A stretch of 64,000 nucleotides of DNA from Halichondria panicea (taxonomy: Eukaryota > Porifera > Demospongiae > Suberitida > Halichondriidae): assembly GCF_963675165.1 (NCBI RefSeq), contig NC_087381.1, forward strand, positions 3,844,001 to 3,908,000, written 5' to 3'. The notes under the pieces are model-generated. The model ran no database searches, was not told where the DNA came from, and saw only the letters and a program-made list of their open reading frames with translations. Below are positions 23,201 through 35,020 of this stretch, one piece after another (position 1 is the first letter of the stretch; the number at the start of each line of letters is the position of its first letter). Position numbers and translations under genes: made by a program.

Positions 23201-25382
23201 AAAATGCAGATTGAGCACTTGCCTGCATGGCTATAACTACATGCAAGAGTATATAAGAGTAAGAGTGCATGTTGAACTGCTAGTAACAGCAATTTCCTGC
23301 TCCTGCGTCATCACTTGATAGTTATCAGTACTAATTTTGTTACTGTATAGCAGGTATATTTCGAGGGTATAAATTTTCGCGGATGGACCTCTACAAAGGA
23401 CTTTCGCGGAGTTTATTTTTGTGGTCTGAGTTTCAGCCTTTTGGCGCATGCGCACATCAACATGCAGCTGTGCCTCCACACCGTTAGCCTCGAATCCAGG
23501 CCTAGCCTGTATGAATCGGTGAGGCACTATGTCCTCCACCTCTAGTAGAATGTTTGCTGTGCAGGCCATGGTTAGGGGATACAGTAGACGTAGAGCAAGC
23601 TAGCTGGCTATACCGGCGTCCTTGTCTCTAGATTCTTTTTTCTCTCCTCTTATTGTCGATAGGTGTGGTCAATAATACTGAACACGCCTACTATTCAATA
23701 AGATATAAATTTTCGCGGTACTGGCTCAATCCGCGAAAATGTTTATACCCTCGAAATATACCCGCCTATACGGTATGTTAGCAACACTTCCCAGAAACCG
23801 CACATGCTGTGATTGCACAGTTCAGTGCTACAAACCACAGACCACAGTTTACTTAACAGCACTCATTAATTGAATAGTGACGACAGTGATGACGCATGTC
23901 AAGGCAAATGCGGTTCCATGATTACTACAGCAGTTCAACACTCTTACTCTTATCTACTCTTGCTACATGTCACAAACCTGGAACATCACCACTCGCAGGC
24001 AGAATTTTACACCCATATTGGTCACCATCTTGACGGAATAATAAGACATCATTCAGTCTTCTATGTGCTGTAGAGAGCTCTGACACTCCAAACCCACCGA
24101 TCAATACAACATTCCCATTTGGTAGACACACAGATGAATGACCAAATCTACCAATCATTGACACAATGTTATACTGACAGTACATGTACATACATGTACA
24201 TAGAAAGTCTAATTTTCACCTTTTCACAACTGCAGAGGATGGGGATAAAGCAGGGAAATCTAAGCCTACAGTTCCAGGTGTCATCTTCACCGGGGCATGA
24301 TGGGAAGTTTTGCAACAGGCAGGCAGGGCGATACTGCAATCACCTTTCACTGAAAGCATTAACGTGTAATGACTACATTTCTGATAAAAATCTTCAAATT
24401 CATCAAATGGCTCGATCATGTCTACTCTTCTCTTTTCAGAAGCTTGGAGACTTAGGTAAAATTCGTTCATATCACACATGTGAACAGACGAGAATCCCTA
24501 GTGAGTGAACATGTAAAATTAATGCTACTAGCAAGCAGAAAAACAAACCCTTTTCATCAATCTTTGTTTATGAGCTGACTTTGTAGGATACAATTCAATG
24601 TTCTTCAGGGGAGACCCCAGTGACATAAAATGTCGTAACCTAGGTGAAACATTTAAACCTCAAACAACTACAATTGGTGTGAAACTCACATGATTTTCCC
24701 AAATCCATCGTTAGGCAAAATCTGATCGAAAAGACGGGCATCGATCAAAAAGTGTAGAATAAACAATTAATTTTATTATCAAACCTGCTCATAACAGCAA
24801 AAGATACTGTTTTTGAATGATGAAGATATCCACTGAATAATGGCATCAACTCTACAGTACGAAACAATTGCAAGCATGCAACATTATAATTACACATCAG
24901 TCATGTATGCTCACTTGTCAGGTTCAACGTAAGTGAGAACACATTCTGAAATGAGCAATGTAGGTGCATTGTAATCAATTCCACACATGACCAACAGATC
25001 AGCAAGTTTTCCTGTGTCAGTGATATCACAACCAATCATACAATAGTTATCAGAGAGAAAAACATCAGGTGAAGCAGTTGGTACACGAGGAGACAGCATT
25101 GAAGACAGCACCTGACTTTCACGTATTAGACGCCATTTTGTTGAAATTACAGCAGGGAAGTCAATCTGTGGTAGTATACATGTACACTATCATTTATAGT
25201 TATTGCAAATGCCTACCTCAACCACTTGACAGTTTGATGCTGCAAATTTGTCCCTAAACCGAAAGAATAACGTGTCAAATCCAGCCCCAAGAGATATGAT
25301 TTGAGTACGGAGAGAACACGATTGCTTGTTAAGGAACTCACTCACAAGGGAATTAATAGCTTTCACTCGAATATAGTATCCC
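20257..25382 (-). CDS. LCMT2: tRNA wybutosine-synthesizing protein 4 (LCMT2/TYW4), N-terminus unresolved
   Basis: TYW4 uses S-adenosylmethionine to methylate and methoxycarbonylate the wybutosine precursor at position 37 of tRNA-Phe. Exons in transcript order: 25217-25382, 24915-25165, 24785-24851, 24690-24721, 24549-24639, 24220-24497, 23978-24147, 22978-23190, 21694-21791, 21307-21488, 20257-20392; all join in frame (about 561 codons). The first part is a leucine-carboxyl-methyltransferase fold: RGYYIRVKAIN, the SAM-binding ISLGAGFDTLFFR, and LLISECVLTYVEPDK. Then come LILPNDGFGKIM-, LGSPL- and DMNEFY-type motifs. The second part has at least five Kelch blades (RFGHSS...VVLIGGFG, HHRTVLL...ILVTGG, CLLITGG, HAAVTHDGGVIVMGG, GCCVHKDSVILVGG). 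Human LCMT2 has 686 residues; about 60-80 N-terminal residues are missing. A candidate first exon around 25,620-25,740 does not join in phase, so the start is left open. No disruption was seen. Confidence 0.92.
20551..20764. mobile_element. 214-bp MITE, CCGTATAGCG family
   Basis: Begins TACCGTATAGCGCGAAATTT and ends with the inverted copy AAATTTCGCGCTATACGGTA. The interior holds further inverted blocks with CGCGAAA and ACGAAAT words. It lies in the last TYW4 intron. The end TA may be the target duplication. Confidence 0.7.
21157..21207. repeat. TAGCCTCGATCCCAGGCC-type hairpin
   Basis: A 51-bp imperfect inverted repeat starting TAGCCTCGATCCCAG and ending CCTGGAATCGAGGCTA. Related halves or whole hairpins recur near 16,120-16,160, 16,690-16,725, 27,923-27,990, 36,969-37,026, 37,110-37,150, 38,270-38,355, 46,980-47,030 and 48,285-48,340, making this one of the commonest small repeats in the window. 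Confidence 0.6.
21981..22057. repeat. perfect 20-bp-arm hairpin
   Basis: Arms GGGGTTTATGACAGTAAACC (21,981-22,000) and its exact reverse complement (22,038-22,057) enclose a 37-bp GC-rich loop. It lies in a TYW4 intron and may be a tiny transposon relic. Confidence 0.6.
23341..23775. mobile_element. 435-bp CCGTATAGCG-family element, probably with an insert
   Basis: The left end (TACTGTATAGCAGGTATATT) and right end (inverted, finishing CCTATACGGTA) belong to the same family as 20,551-20,764, but they are separated by about 250 bp more. The inner CGCGGA-rich blocks remain near each end. The extra sequence, including a CCTCGAATCCAGGCC fragment near 23,490, looks like a later insertion. It lies in a TYW4 intron. 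Confidence 0.55.
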
Positions 25383-25749
25383 CTGAAATTGCAATGAAAA
25401 TCACAAAAATCGAACACACAACTAACATAATTAACACAAATGATTATACCGTACCCAGAGCCTGGGGCATCCATGATAACTAATTCATGTACAACATGTA
25501 TGTACAAAAGACGGCCATTATGATTAATAATTATGTACATGTACGATAAAGCACAAGAGAGTACATGCAGATAATGAGTGTGGTATCAACACTTCTAACA
25601 TTGATGGACTTGTACAATATCTCACATTCCACTAACTTGAAATAACGTGGTGATTGACGTATATATATACTTGCATTAACATTCATATTCCTTCGATCGT
25701 AGCCATGAATTACACAAGTTGTTAGCTTAGCCTGTTGAATTTGGCAATC

Positions 25750-26690
25750 ATGTATAATTATACCTATTAATGAGTGGTGCTCTGCAACAGTTCGCCTTAG
25801 CCACGAAATGCTTCAAGAAGTTGTCACAAAAATAACCGCGGCTGCATGCAGAGTTTTTGCTCAAAATACTGCTGTCATTAGTTTTCTGCACCTGCATGTT
25901 CCAAAATAATATGTAAATTGCGAGTCTGGATCAGTGTTTAGGTCAATCAGTAGTCAGATGGTAATAATTCGACAGGATAGTTACGAAGGAGATTCTGAAG
26001 TGGTTAACTCACAAACATGACCAAGGGCCATAAACAATACATTGACGAGATGCTCAGATGCTCAGTAGAGGATTCACCCCGGCGTTGACATAACAGACAC
26101 GATAACTTTTTACCGTAATGACTTAAGCCCTGTTTACACGCAACATCTAATGCGCATTACTACTAACGAGGTCTAGTCTAAACGCACTAATGCACATTGG
26201 ATTACAATGCGCATTACTTTGCGTGTAAACAGGGTTTTAAATTAACATTATAGGGAATGATCGGGAATCTATAAAGCAACGATTAGAAACAGTGTTTTTT
26301 GTCGCCTTCGAAGATCGCCTACTAATAATTATAAGCAGCTAGCCCATTATTTTTCAACCACGCAGTCCATGAAAATGTCTAGTTTGTTCTTGAACACAGC
26401 TCATTTACAGACACACCCATATGCACATGGGCGTACATTACCCCAAAAAAGAGGTAATCCATGTATTTGTTGACACTGTCAGTACAGTATACTATTCTGA
26501 AGTTGTAGTCCGTTACATGGACAAATTGTGCTGAGTCGTTACGCCCTTTATTGTATCTAGCCACGTCCCTACTACTAATAGTACGTAACGACACCCTACA
26601 CTGTGAAGGCTATACTAGATGTTATAGGAAAGGCTAGCCTCCTTCACCGACCTTCAAGAGAAAAGAAGTGAGTTAGTGAAATTTGGGATA
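25750..26690. other. non-coding stretch upstream of TYW4
   Basis: No gene is recognised. The 5' end of TYW4 probably lies within or just left of this interval. One miniature element at 26,128-26,234 is listed separately. Confidence 0.5.
26128..26234. mobile_element. 107-bp MITE with CCCTGTTTACACGCAA ends
   Basis: Perfect inverted ends CCCTGTTTACACGCAA (26,128-26,143) and TTGCGTGTAAACAGGG (to 26,234). AATGCGCATTAC blocks inside are also inverted, so most of the element can fold. The host-site duplication is unclear. Confidence 0.65.
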
Positions 26691-26699
26691 GAGGCTAAG

Positions 26700-27586
26700 C
26701 ATAGATACAAGAGGAAGAGGATTGGAAACGATATCACGTGTGCTATCAATCCTACAGTAAGCCCAGGCGTTTTATTGTAAATGAGCAAAATTTGTGGCAC
26801 AAGAAGGCATATTTGGAGCGATTCTTCGACTACCAAGGTAAGCTAAGTTGATTTAAGAGCATCACTGCATGCATCAATCATTGTTTTATGATATCCTGTG
26901 AGACAAGAGCCATGCAAACCTCTTAAAGCACACAAAGTTGAAAAGATAGGCTTTTTACCCAATTTTATTACACTTTGTGGGTAGTACTCACAATATAATA
27001 GCACTCACAGTGGACTTTAAAACTGTACAATATTACTAACATTTTGTCTTCTACTGCACTGCATCGGCTAGTTTTTAAAATGTAAAAGCCTACCATCCGT
27101 AGTTACACGAAAAGATGGGCTTTGTTGTGTGGGGGGCTACCACCATGTGCATGTAATATTTCAAGTTCTAAGTTATTGATTTCAGTTCTAATAGCTAGGT
27201 CTCTTATACAGCATCAAAATTAATGATCATAACATTTTTAACTAGTCTTGTGGTGCTGTTTTTTCCAATCTGAATGGTGTGATATTATTAAAATTTTTAT
27301 GCCACCATACAGGTCTGCTGCGGCATGGATGGAGAAGAGAGCAAACCTGTGCTGAGAAAGAATACCAATACTATAGCTATATTATGTATGACTGTGTGCC
27401 TTACTAGCACCATAGATACAATGCTAGATCTTTAATTTACCTATAATTATTTTTGCGCCATTTTGTGGTCTGTGTGTACACTATTAGTGTAAGCCACGCC
27501 CACCACACTTCCGTCTAACAAGGACAGTCTGTGCTAATTGAGTTCACGTGACCTCCTTTTCCAATCCTCTTCCTCTTGTATCTATG
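26700..27586. mobile_element. CATAGAT-ended element, copy A
   Basis: About 887 bp bounded by CATAGATACAAGAGGAAGAG...GATTGG and its inverted copy ending TGTATCTATG, with CACGTG inside both ends. The interior has no recognised ORF. The end sequence is shared with copies at 34,489-35,020 and 47,032-47,910. Confidence 0.65.
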
Positions 27587-27589
27587 GCC

Positions 27590-28790
27590 GGGCTAAGGAA
27601 AGGCAGATGTGTTCCTGTGGGTTCCCATGATGCTGTGGTAATATGGACCAGGCAAGTCTTCTGCTACCAAATCGTGCCTTTATGTTCGATAAGAAGTCAT
27701 TGCTGAAGATAAAGTTCTAATGATCACTCCTGAAAGCTTTAACTCGACACTCAGGAAGTTATTCACTCAAGATGATTTATTAAACAATCCACTCTTCCTA
27801 CATGTACATTGTAGCTGGAAGCTCCTGCTAGCTAGCTAGAGCTGAGACTGGTAAGTAGAAGGGGACGGCATTATTTTTCCCCTTTACCACTCCCTGGCTA
27901 CGCTACTGATCACATCGGTGCATAGCCTCGAAATCCAGGCCGCGAAGAGAAAGGCGGCCTGGTATAATTTGTATGCGCATGCGCGAAATAATTGAAATTT
28001 CATCATAAAAATTGTAAAAAAAAAACAGGCAAAGTTACAATACATATAACTGTGCATGTGTGGTTAGTGGCATGACAGCGTTCAGAGACACTATAGAATA
28101 ATATTATGCTGCAGCAATGTTGCTTCTTCTTGCTCTGTTTATCAAAGAGGCAGTTTAAGAAGGCCTCCCACACAGCTAGAGCTAGCTACGTTCTTTGTGT
28201 CTCTGTTGGATTAACAGTTACACGCATGTGCAAACAAATATGGGTGGGGCATTGCAAAATCTGAGAAGGTGGGTGTGATTGCTGCTCACATTTGGCCACA
28301 AGTATGCAATATTGGAATTGGAATATTGGGTCCATGTGGTGCGATCAAGAATCACTTCCCACCAGAGATAGCTCTTCAATCTTTAAGCCACAGTGCTAAC
28401 TCTAAATCAATATGAAGTATCAAGTATCCCACTTTCGACAATAACTTAGCCTCCACTGAATTATTTTGCTGATGACAGGAAGTGAAATTCAACCGCAACT
28501 AATTAAAAGGGGTGTGGCTTCCGAACAACCATTTGGCAGGCACGGTGTCCAGCTAGGTTGCCCCCTTTCTATAAATCCCGGCTACGCTCCCGGTGCTTAT
28601 AGATTTTTTCAATGACGGCATGCTTCTCTATTACATGTAGCTCGCTCGATCATTGCAAGAGCTCTATATATCAGCAGTATCACAACTAGTGAAGGAGACC
28701 AGTTGTTGGGCAGAGAACCATGCACCTTCTATCTAGGCTCTTGGTCTGCTAACCAACCGCGCTTATTAACCGGTACGTATACACTGCTAG
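27590..28790. other. intergenic, no gene seen
   Basis: AT-rich DNA with one TAGCCTCGA-type hairpin near 27,923-27,990. No convincing ORF, RNA gene or further repeat was recognised. Confidence 0.5.
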
Positions 28791-28927
28791 GGGCTTAATT
28801 TTCGCTGATTTCGTCGGTTTGCAATCCAACACAAAAATTAAGTCCACAAAAATTGTTCGCACAACAAAATGCTTTTAGAGGCCATTCCACGAAATATAAG
28901 TGCCTCGAAATTTCGCGCTATACGGTA
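28791..28927. mobile_element. truncated CCGTATAGCG-family element
   Basis: The right part of the family: interior GGGCTTAATTTTCGCTGATT, then GGCC..CCACGAAATATAAGTGCC, ending TTTCGCGCTATACGGTA. The matching left end is absent. Confidence 0.5.
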
Positions 28928-29394
28928 ATACCTCTAATTCAGGCTATCTTCCAAATGCGACACCCTTGAGCTTAGATCCTCTAAATAAGCAACACCAAGT
29001 CTTTTTCAACCTCCAAAAAAAGCGACCTCTGGCTTAAGAAGTGTCGCCTTATCAGAGAAGTTACGATACGTAATTAAATTCACGTACTCCAGCTCCATAT
29101 GCACGCGGACCCTTCTTACGAAGAGACTAGGTCAATATTATGATTGCTTGTAAACTAGACTGGAAACCACTCCCTTTAAAGGGACTGGTGTCCCGTTGTA
29201 CAACAAATCACAAAATACGTGCGTATTAAAGTCAATTTGTAGTTTCTCAGGCCCTCGCGCTTGGAAATTGGCAGCTTTACAAAAAGTTATAATACCATGT
29301 GACCTCAAATTAGAGGCACTAAAAGAAAAGAAAAGGATAAATTTGTATGCGTTTTTGGTCATGAATATAATTATGACTAAAATTAAATTATGTA

Positions 29395-29693
29395 CAGTAG
29401 AACCTCGATTATCCGGCCCTCCATTATCCGGAACCTCGATTATCCGGCTTGGCAGTTTTCTTGTTATCGGAACAGAAAATGGGCATGTCCCTCAAACGCG
29501 CATGCGCGTTGCATCTGTTACCATGGAGACATGCCTGCTTATCTTCTGCGCATGCGCAGACAACCATGTGGCACTGCTGTTTATCAATAAAGTGGGTGGA
29601 TCAAGGCATGGTTTATCTATTCGATTATCCGGCATATTCACTTATCCGGCCTGCTTCTGGAACCAAGGTGTCCGGATAATCGAGGTTCTACTG
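29395..29693. mobile_element. pogo/Tigger-like MITE 1 (299 bp)
   Basis: Ends CAGTAGAACCTCGATTATCC and its inverted copy ending GGTTCTACTG, flanked by TA on both sides, as expected for pogo/Tigger-type elements (end type known from that family). About 70-80% like the copy at 30,241-30,547 by eye. The interior contains two GCGCATGCGC-type palindromes and no transposase. Confidence 0.8.
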
Positions 29694-29931
29694 TAGTTTG
29701 GCTTATTGAGGAAGTTGGGGGTGTGTTTTCAATTAAAATTCGATCATTATCAAATGCCTCAATCTGCTTGCTACTTTAGGAATAATTAGACTCGCCAGCC
29801 AGCCAGCCCTTCCTCGGGGTAAGGGACTGGTGGATTGCCTATCTGAGAGTTGTGCCGGTGGAATTTTAATGAGTTACATGTTATAGTTGTGACACATGCA
29901 CGAGTGCCACATGGGATATATTGGCTCAGTA

Positions 29932-29983
29932 GTGACTTAGGCCCGAGGGCCGCAGGCCTCGAGGGAAAAGGCACTACTGAGCC
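29932..29983. repeat. GC-rich hairpin
   Basis: GGCTCAGTAGTG at the left is inverted as CACTACTGAGCC at the right around a GC-rich loop with a GGCCGCAGGCC core. Weaker complementarity (CACGAGTG/CACTCGTG type) extends outside. Confidence 0.45.
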
Positions 29984-30240
29984 CATGTGCGCACGAGTGA
30001 GCTGTGTAACAACTGATTTGTTGCATTCCTTGTGCATTCCTTTCCTGTACACATCACTCTTTTTATAGGACAACTAGTTTCAACTACTTGTGGTGGCTGT
30101 GGAATGCACCAGACGCATGAAAAACATTTTCTGCCTACCACTGAATCTGTTTAACAGTGATATACTATAAAAGGGACCGTTTCAGGTTACTGGGTGAAGG
30201 GTGGGCTTAATTAGGTAACTTCAGCCATACTATGCCAGTA

Positions 30241-30547
30241 CAGTAGAACCTCGATTATCCGGAACCTCGATTATCCGGCTTGACTCTTTTTTATTTTATC
30301 AGATTACATAATTCATAAAATGGGTGTGTCCCTCAAATGCGCATGCGCATTGCAGCTGTTACCATGGAGACATGCCTGCTTTTCTTTTGCGCATGCGCAG
30401 ACAACCATGTGACACTGCTGTTCATCAATAAAGTGGGTGGATAAAGTGGGTGGATCAAGGCGTGGTTTATCTATTCGATTATCCGGCATATTCACTTATT
30501 CGGCCTGCTTCTGGAACCAAGGTGTCCGGATAATCGAGGTTCTACTG
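30241..30547. mobile_element. pogo/Tigger-like MITE 2 (307 bp)
   Basis: Same ends as the copy at 29,395 (CAGTAGAACCTCGATTATCC; inverted copy ending TTCTACTG) with TA on both sides. Its internal sequence parallels that copy, including CATGGAGACATGCCTGCTT and the GTGGGTGGATAAAGTGGGTG duplication unique to this copy. Confidence 0.8.
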
Positions 30548-31489
30548 TATCTAGACAGTGACACAGTTCAAGGCTTGACCTGTGCCATATGGCAGATATT
30601 GGCACAGTGTTTCCTTTGATCTGCCCACTCAAAATGCAACAAGAGTACAAGACATCATGTATGACATCATCATGTGGTTTGTAATGTCTGACATGCGTGG
30701 GTTGCAAATAGTCTCGAGGCCAGACTCCTCCCAGGGGAGAGAGTCTGGCAAACAGAGTCACTTTTCTTGGTTTTCAGACAGTCAAAAGTGGGCGTGGTGA
30801 CGATGCTAAAACTGGCTGGCTATTATCTCTACTCCTATACAGATTTAGTGAGATTTGAAAGATTCTCTGTACTTGAAATTTTTGTTGATGTATACAGGAA
30901 TTTAAGTTAGCCATTGCCTACTGGCATAGTTTTAAAAATGACAAAGGTCAAGTACTATCAACCTCCTCTGTGAAGTGGAATCATGTGACAGTTTAATTGC
31001 ATTCTTGCGAATCTGATTGGAGATGTCAAATTTTGACATCTGAACCGACTCTAAATGCCAGACCCTCTCCCTGGCACATGTCAGATCACGTGCAAGGTAG
31101 TGGTCTGGGGCCAGACTAGGTTGCAAATGGCTACACAATTACAAATAAGCTCCCCTTGCTTAGTTTGTGGCAAAGAAACCAAGAAACCATGAGAACTGGT
31201 GGTAGCAGGCTACCCTTTCCATCCCCACATACAGACTTGAAAGATTTTCTCCAATGTAAGACAAGTGGTGCAAATCATCTACATACTAAAGTCACTGGAG
31301 GATTTGTCTCAATTGCAGCTTGATTGATAAGCTCTGCTTGGTCGCTTTATCTTGCACTAGCACAGTCTCGTCCATCCCCATTATTTTGTTATTATCATGC
31401 ATTCTACCACAAAGAAACTAAGTAAGCAATACTGTGGGCGTAAGAATGTCACATGACATTGATACTGCACTCTGATTGGCAGGGTGTCA

Positions 31490-31656
31490 TACAGAGGGAA
31501 AGGGAGGATATCCCCACCCTAGCCCCAATTTCCCCCCCTTTCAATTATGACTGAGTGTCCATAGCTGGGTATTGAAATAACAGTTGACCTTTTTTTAGCA
31601 TCATTTTCTGGTTACTTTTTCCCTCTACTTACTTCAAAATCCTGTATGACACCCTG
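31490..31656. mobile_element. 167-bp MITE with 15-bp ends and ATTGG duplication
   Basis: Perfect 15-bp inverted ends CAGGGTGTCATACAG, with ATTGG directly repeated outside (31,485-31,489 and 31,657-31,661). A diverged relative without clean ends lies near 43,199-43,275. Non-coding. Confidence 0.65.
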
Positions 31657-32147
31657 ATTGGTCATTACCAGACTCAGGTAACGGCACAACTCTCAGATAG
31701 GCAATCCACCAGTCAGTCCCTTACCCCGAGGAAGGGCTGGCTGGCGAGTCTAAGGAATAATAGCCTGAGAAACTACAAATTGACTTTGCATGGCCAAAGC
31801 CTATTAAATGCCTTGGGTAATAATTATTACTTTTATAGCGTCGAAAGCAGACCAGCCGCCAGTGATGTGCAGCGGTAGCACATGAGTATTTGTGACGTTT
31901 GCATTCTTGTGGCATGACATTCTTTACGCAATGGGACAACTTTCCACAAGGGTATCTCCAAGTTTCCAGTCACTACAATTATAACTACAATTACAATTGA
32001 CTCACTTGTTTTTCCGACATGGATACTGTTATGAATCGAATAGAGCATAGAGTCAAGAATTGAGAAAGTTCTCTCCCTCCGGCTCCTAGTCTCGAATACC
32101 CGCCTCAACCTAAGCTTGAGTTAGTTGGGCGGAGCCCGTATGGCAAG

Positions 32148-33436
32148 CGGTTTTATGGCGCGCCGTGTGTTTCAATAACATCTGCATATACATAGGCGTG
32201 TCCTGGTGTGAATATACCGACATAGCATGCACGTGCAATGATCGCCTTATGCAGTGATCATGTCTGCACATGCAACCATTAGTCTCTGCACATGCAGTGA
32301 TCATGTCTGCACATGCAACCATTAGTCTCTGCACATGCAGTGATCATGTCTGCACATGCAACCATTAGTCTCTGCGTGTGCAGTGATCATGTCTGCACAT
32401 GCAGTGATCATGTCTGCACATGCAACCATTAGTCTCTGCACATGCAGTGATCATGTCTGCACATGCAACCATTAGTCTCTGCACATGCAGTGATCATGTC
32501 TGCACATGCAACCATTAGTCTCTGCACATGCAGTGATCATGTCTGCACATGCAACCATTAGTCTCTGCACATGCAGTGATCATGTCTGCACATGCAACCA
32601 TTAGTCTCTGCGTGTGCAGTGATCATGTCTGCACATGCAGTGATCATGTCTGCACATGCAACCATTAGTCTCTGCACATGCAGTGATCATGTCTGCACAT
32701 GCAACCATTAGTCTCTGCGTGTGCAGTGATCATGTCTGCACATGCAGTGATCATGTCTGCACATGCAACCATTAGTCTCTGCACATGCAGTGATCATGTC
32801 TGCACATGCAAAATGTGTTCCAGCCGAGTACTTCAATGGCAGATTCGTCTTCATCCATGTCCATATCATCTATTATATCCATCATTAATTTTTAATACAT
32901 CTTTGATACACGTGCTTTAAATAGAGCTGCTGCATCAGGTCAAAGTATATGTTTCTCAATGGGACTTAGGTACACCTGTACTGTACTGCATGTGCAGAGA
33001 TTAATGGTTGCATGTGCAGACATGATCACTGCATATGCAGAGACTAATGGTTGCATGTGCAGACATGATCACTGCACACGCAGAGACTAATGGTTGCATG
33101 TGCAGACATGATCACTGCATGTGCAGAGACTAATGGTTGCATGTGCAGACATGATCACTGCATGTGCAGAGATTAATGGTTGCATGGCAGACATGATCAC
33201 TGCATGTGCAGAGACTAATGGTTGCATGTGCAGACATGATCACTGCATGTGCAGAGACTAATGGTTGCATGTGCAGACATGATCACTGCATGTGCAGAGA
33301 CTAATGGTTGCATGTGCAGACATGATCACTGCATAAGGCGATCATTGCACGTGCATGCTATGTCGGTATATTCACACCAGGACACGCCTATGTATATGCA
33401 GACATTGTTATTGAAACACACGGCGCGCCATACGGT
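32148..33436. repeat. 1.3-kb inverted repeat with 43-bp satellite arms
   Basis: The outer arms 32,148-32,247 and 33,335-33,436 are inverted copies (GGCGCGCCGTGTG...TGATCGCCTTA). Inside, 32,248-32,812 is an array of a 43-bp unit (TGCAGTGATCATGTCTGCAC plus ATGCAACCATTAGTCTCT) with several half-units. 32,985-33,333 is the same satellite in opposite orientation. A ~170-bp unique spacer lies between. The uniform repeats in mirror orientation give long ORFs such as the one starting at 33,249; these are repeat artefacts. Confidence 0.85.
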
Positions 33437-33462
33437 TTGTAACATAAGTATTATTATGACGT

Positions 33463-33513
33463 TGACGTGCTTTACAGCATGACGTGAGGGCCGTCATGCT
33501 GTAAAGCACGTCA
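33463..33513. repeat. perfect 22-bp-arm hairpin
   Basis: Arms 33,463-33,484 and 33,492-33,513 are exact inverted copies (core GTGCTTTACAGCATGACG) with a 7-bp loop. It lies just outside the large inverted satellite repeat. Confidence 0.7.
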
Positions 33514-33519
33514 CGTAAT

Positions 33520-34480
33520 GTAGGATGTGCAAGGAACCGCGCATGCGCAAAGTGGAAAAGGTATGTGGACCTCCTTGGAGCACGAGTGTTACTGCAGTTA
33601 TACATGGTGGCTGGATGTCCCTCTATATCAGAGACTGTTAACTCTCTTTCCTGATGTCATGGTGTTGTGATGATGCAAAAGGTGTAAGCGGCTCAACTTT
33701 AAATCATAACCATTGATGTACAAACAGACAGTGGAAGCCTTACTCTCAACTCTTCACAAGTGCAGTGCAGTTCATTTTTCCCCTCAATCATCACAACACT
33801 GACGTATATACTAGCATTGGTGAATGTGCTATTTGGCTGGTTATTAATCTCCTTGTGGAGGAAATGCAAGTGCCCTGTGAAGAAACCTTTTACAGTAGCT
33901 TTCTCAACTGAAGGCAGAGCCTCTAAAATCGGCTCCCTCTCTGACTACACAAGACTGTGGTGATCTGAATGATCCACGGAGGAGAACTCTATCATGAGGT
34001 GGGTATAAAGTATATTATGTGTGTACAGTATCATCGACTCTCGCTATTCTGGCTCTCTGAAGTACGGCCACCTCAATATACCCGCCATTTGGTTTGGCAC
34101 GGATTGCTAGCTATAGTTGTTTATACTACCACACTTGCCCTGAAATGTATACCTGCCAGTTCTGGCTGCCCCTAACTATATGTGATATATACGTTTTTAT
34201 TTTTATTACGGCCGGATGTGACGTTTTGGGTGTAGTTTGGCAGACAAGAGCATTATCTTTGCACCGCAAAATCATGCAGTGATTAGATTCAAGGTAGGGT
34301 CGTTTTAGCCGCGGCTATTTTCTGAAATGTGGCTACCTCGCTATTCTTGCCAAGCTCCACTGTCTAAGTGTGGCTGGATTAACAATGTATGTGCATGACA
34401 TTGCATGCATGTGTGTGTGTGTGCAAATTAATAAAGTGTGTTTTAATTATCGTTGTGTTTTCCATTCAGGTTTTTGAGTT
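33520..34480. other. intergenic, no gene recognised
   Basis: An ORF at 33,760-33,963 has a hydrophobic stretch followed by a basic segment but matches nothing recognised and has no splice partner. The rest is AT-rich. Nothing else can be supported. Confidence 0.4.
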
Positions 34481-34488
34481 GATTGAAT

Positions 34489-35020
34489 CATAGATTGAAG
34501 AGTTAGAGGGATAGGAAACGGAGTGGTGCACGTGATGATTTTACATTGAATCTGCAGTGGAGCCTCGAAAATTATCCGCGTTACTCCCTATGAACGAGGC
34601 TATTAAGCACATTTTTGCCGGGTAACTCCCAAAGCTGTGTTTCCTCGAGACATCATCTCTTTCAGCAACTTATAACACGCCTAGTCCATGAGCCACGTGT
34701 AGTACTTGCTAATGACTGACCACACCCAGTAAAAAGAGACTTTCCAATAAAGTTATATGTTCCCAAGGCTGTTTTAGAGCTATTGGAACATGTAACGTGT
34801 AAGCGTGCTGGTTATGACTACTACAATAGGTATAGACCTTGAAATATAAGTGAGTTGCACGGACTAAGCACAGTTACTTATAGTTTATTGTGCACTGCAT
34901 GGGTGTAGAAATAGATATTGTTGTGATGGCCTCGATTAAACCGCAGCGTATATAGCGCAGATGTTACTCGAGATACCAACCGTTTCCTATCCCTATATAA
35001 CTCTTCAATCTATGATTGAA
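34489..35020. mobile_element. CATAGAT-ended element, copy B
   Basis: About 530 bp with inverted ends CATAGATTGAAGAGTTA..GGGATAGGAAACG. ATTGAAT occurs directly outside both ends (7-8-bp target duplication). The interior has no recognised ORF. Same end family as 26,700-27,586 and 47,032-47,910. Confidence 0.7.

Larger units (their letters stand above)
29779..31763. repeat. ~75-bp inverted repeats flanking 1.9 kb
   Basis: Arms 29,779-29,856 and 31,683-31,763 are inverted copies (GACTCGCCAGCC...CCCTTCCTCGGGG...AGAGTTGTGCC). Just outside the right arm and, after a ~525-bp interruption, outside the left arm (29,230-29,253) a further inverted block AAGTCAATTTGTAGTTTCTC recurs, suggesting the left arm was split by an insertion that includes pogo-like MITE 1. 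The interval also holds pogo-like MITE 2 and a 167-bp element. No transposase is seen. Confidence 0.6.

Noticed and set aside
25620-25740. Candidate N-terminal exon of TYW4 (AKLTTCVIHGY reading)
   Set aside because: It has a plausible motif but its donor phase does not match the next exon, so it was not included.
32233-33333. Regular short repeats resembling a CRISPR array
   Set aside because: Units are contiguous with no unique spacers, the arrays are mirror images, and the surrounding DNA is eukaryotic.
33760-33963. Hydrophobic ORF as a membrane-protein gene
   Set aside because: No homology, no splice partner and no conserved context; probably chance.
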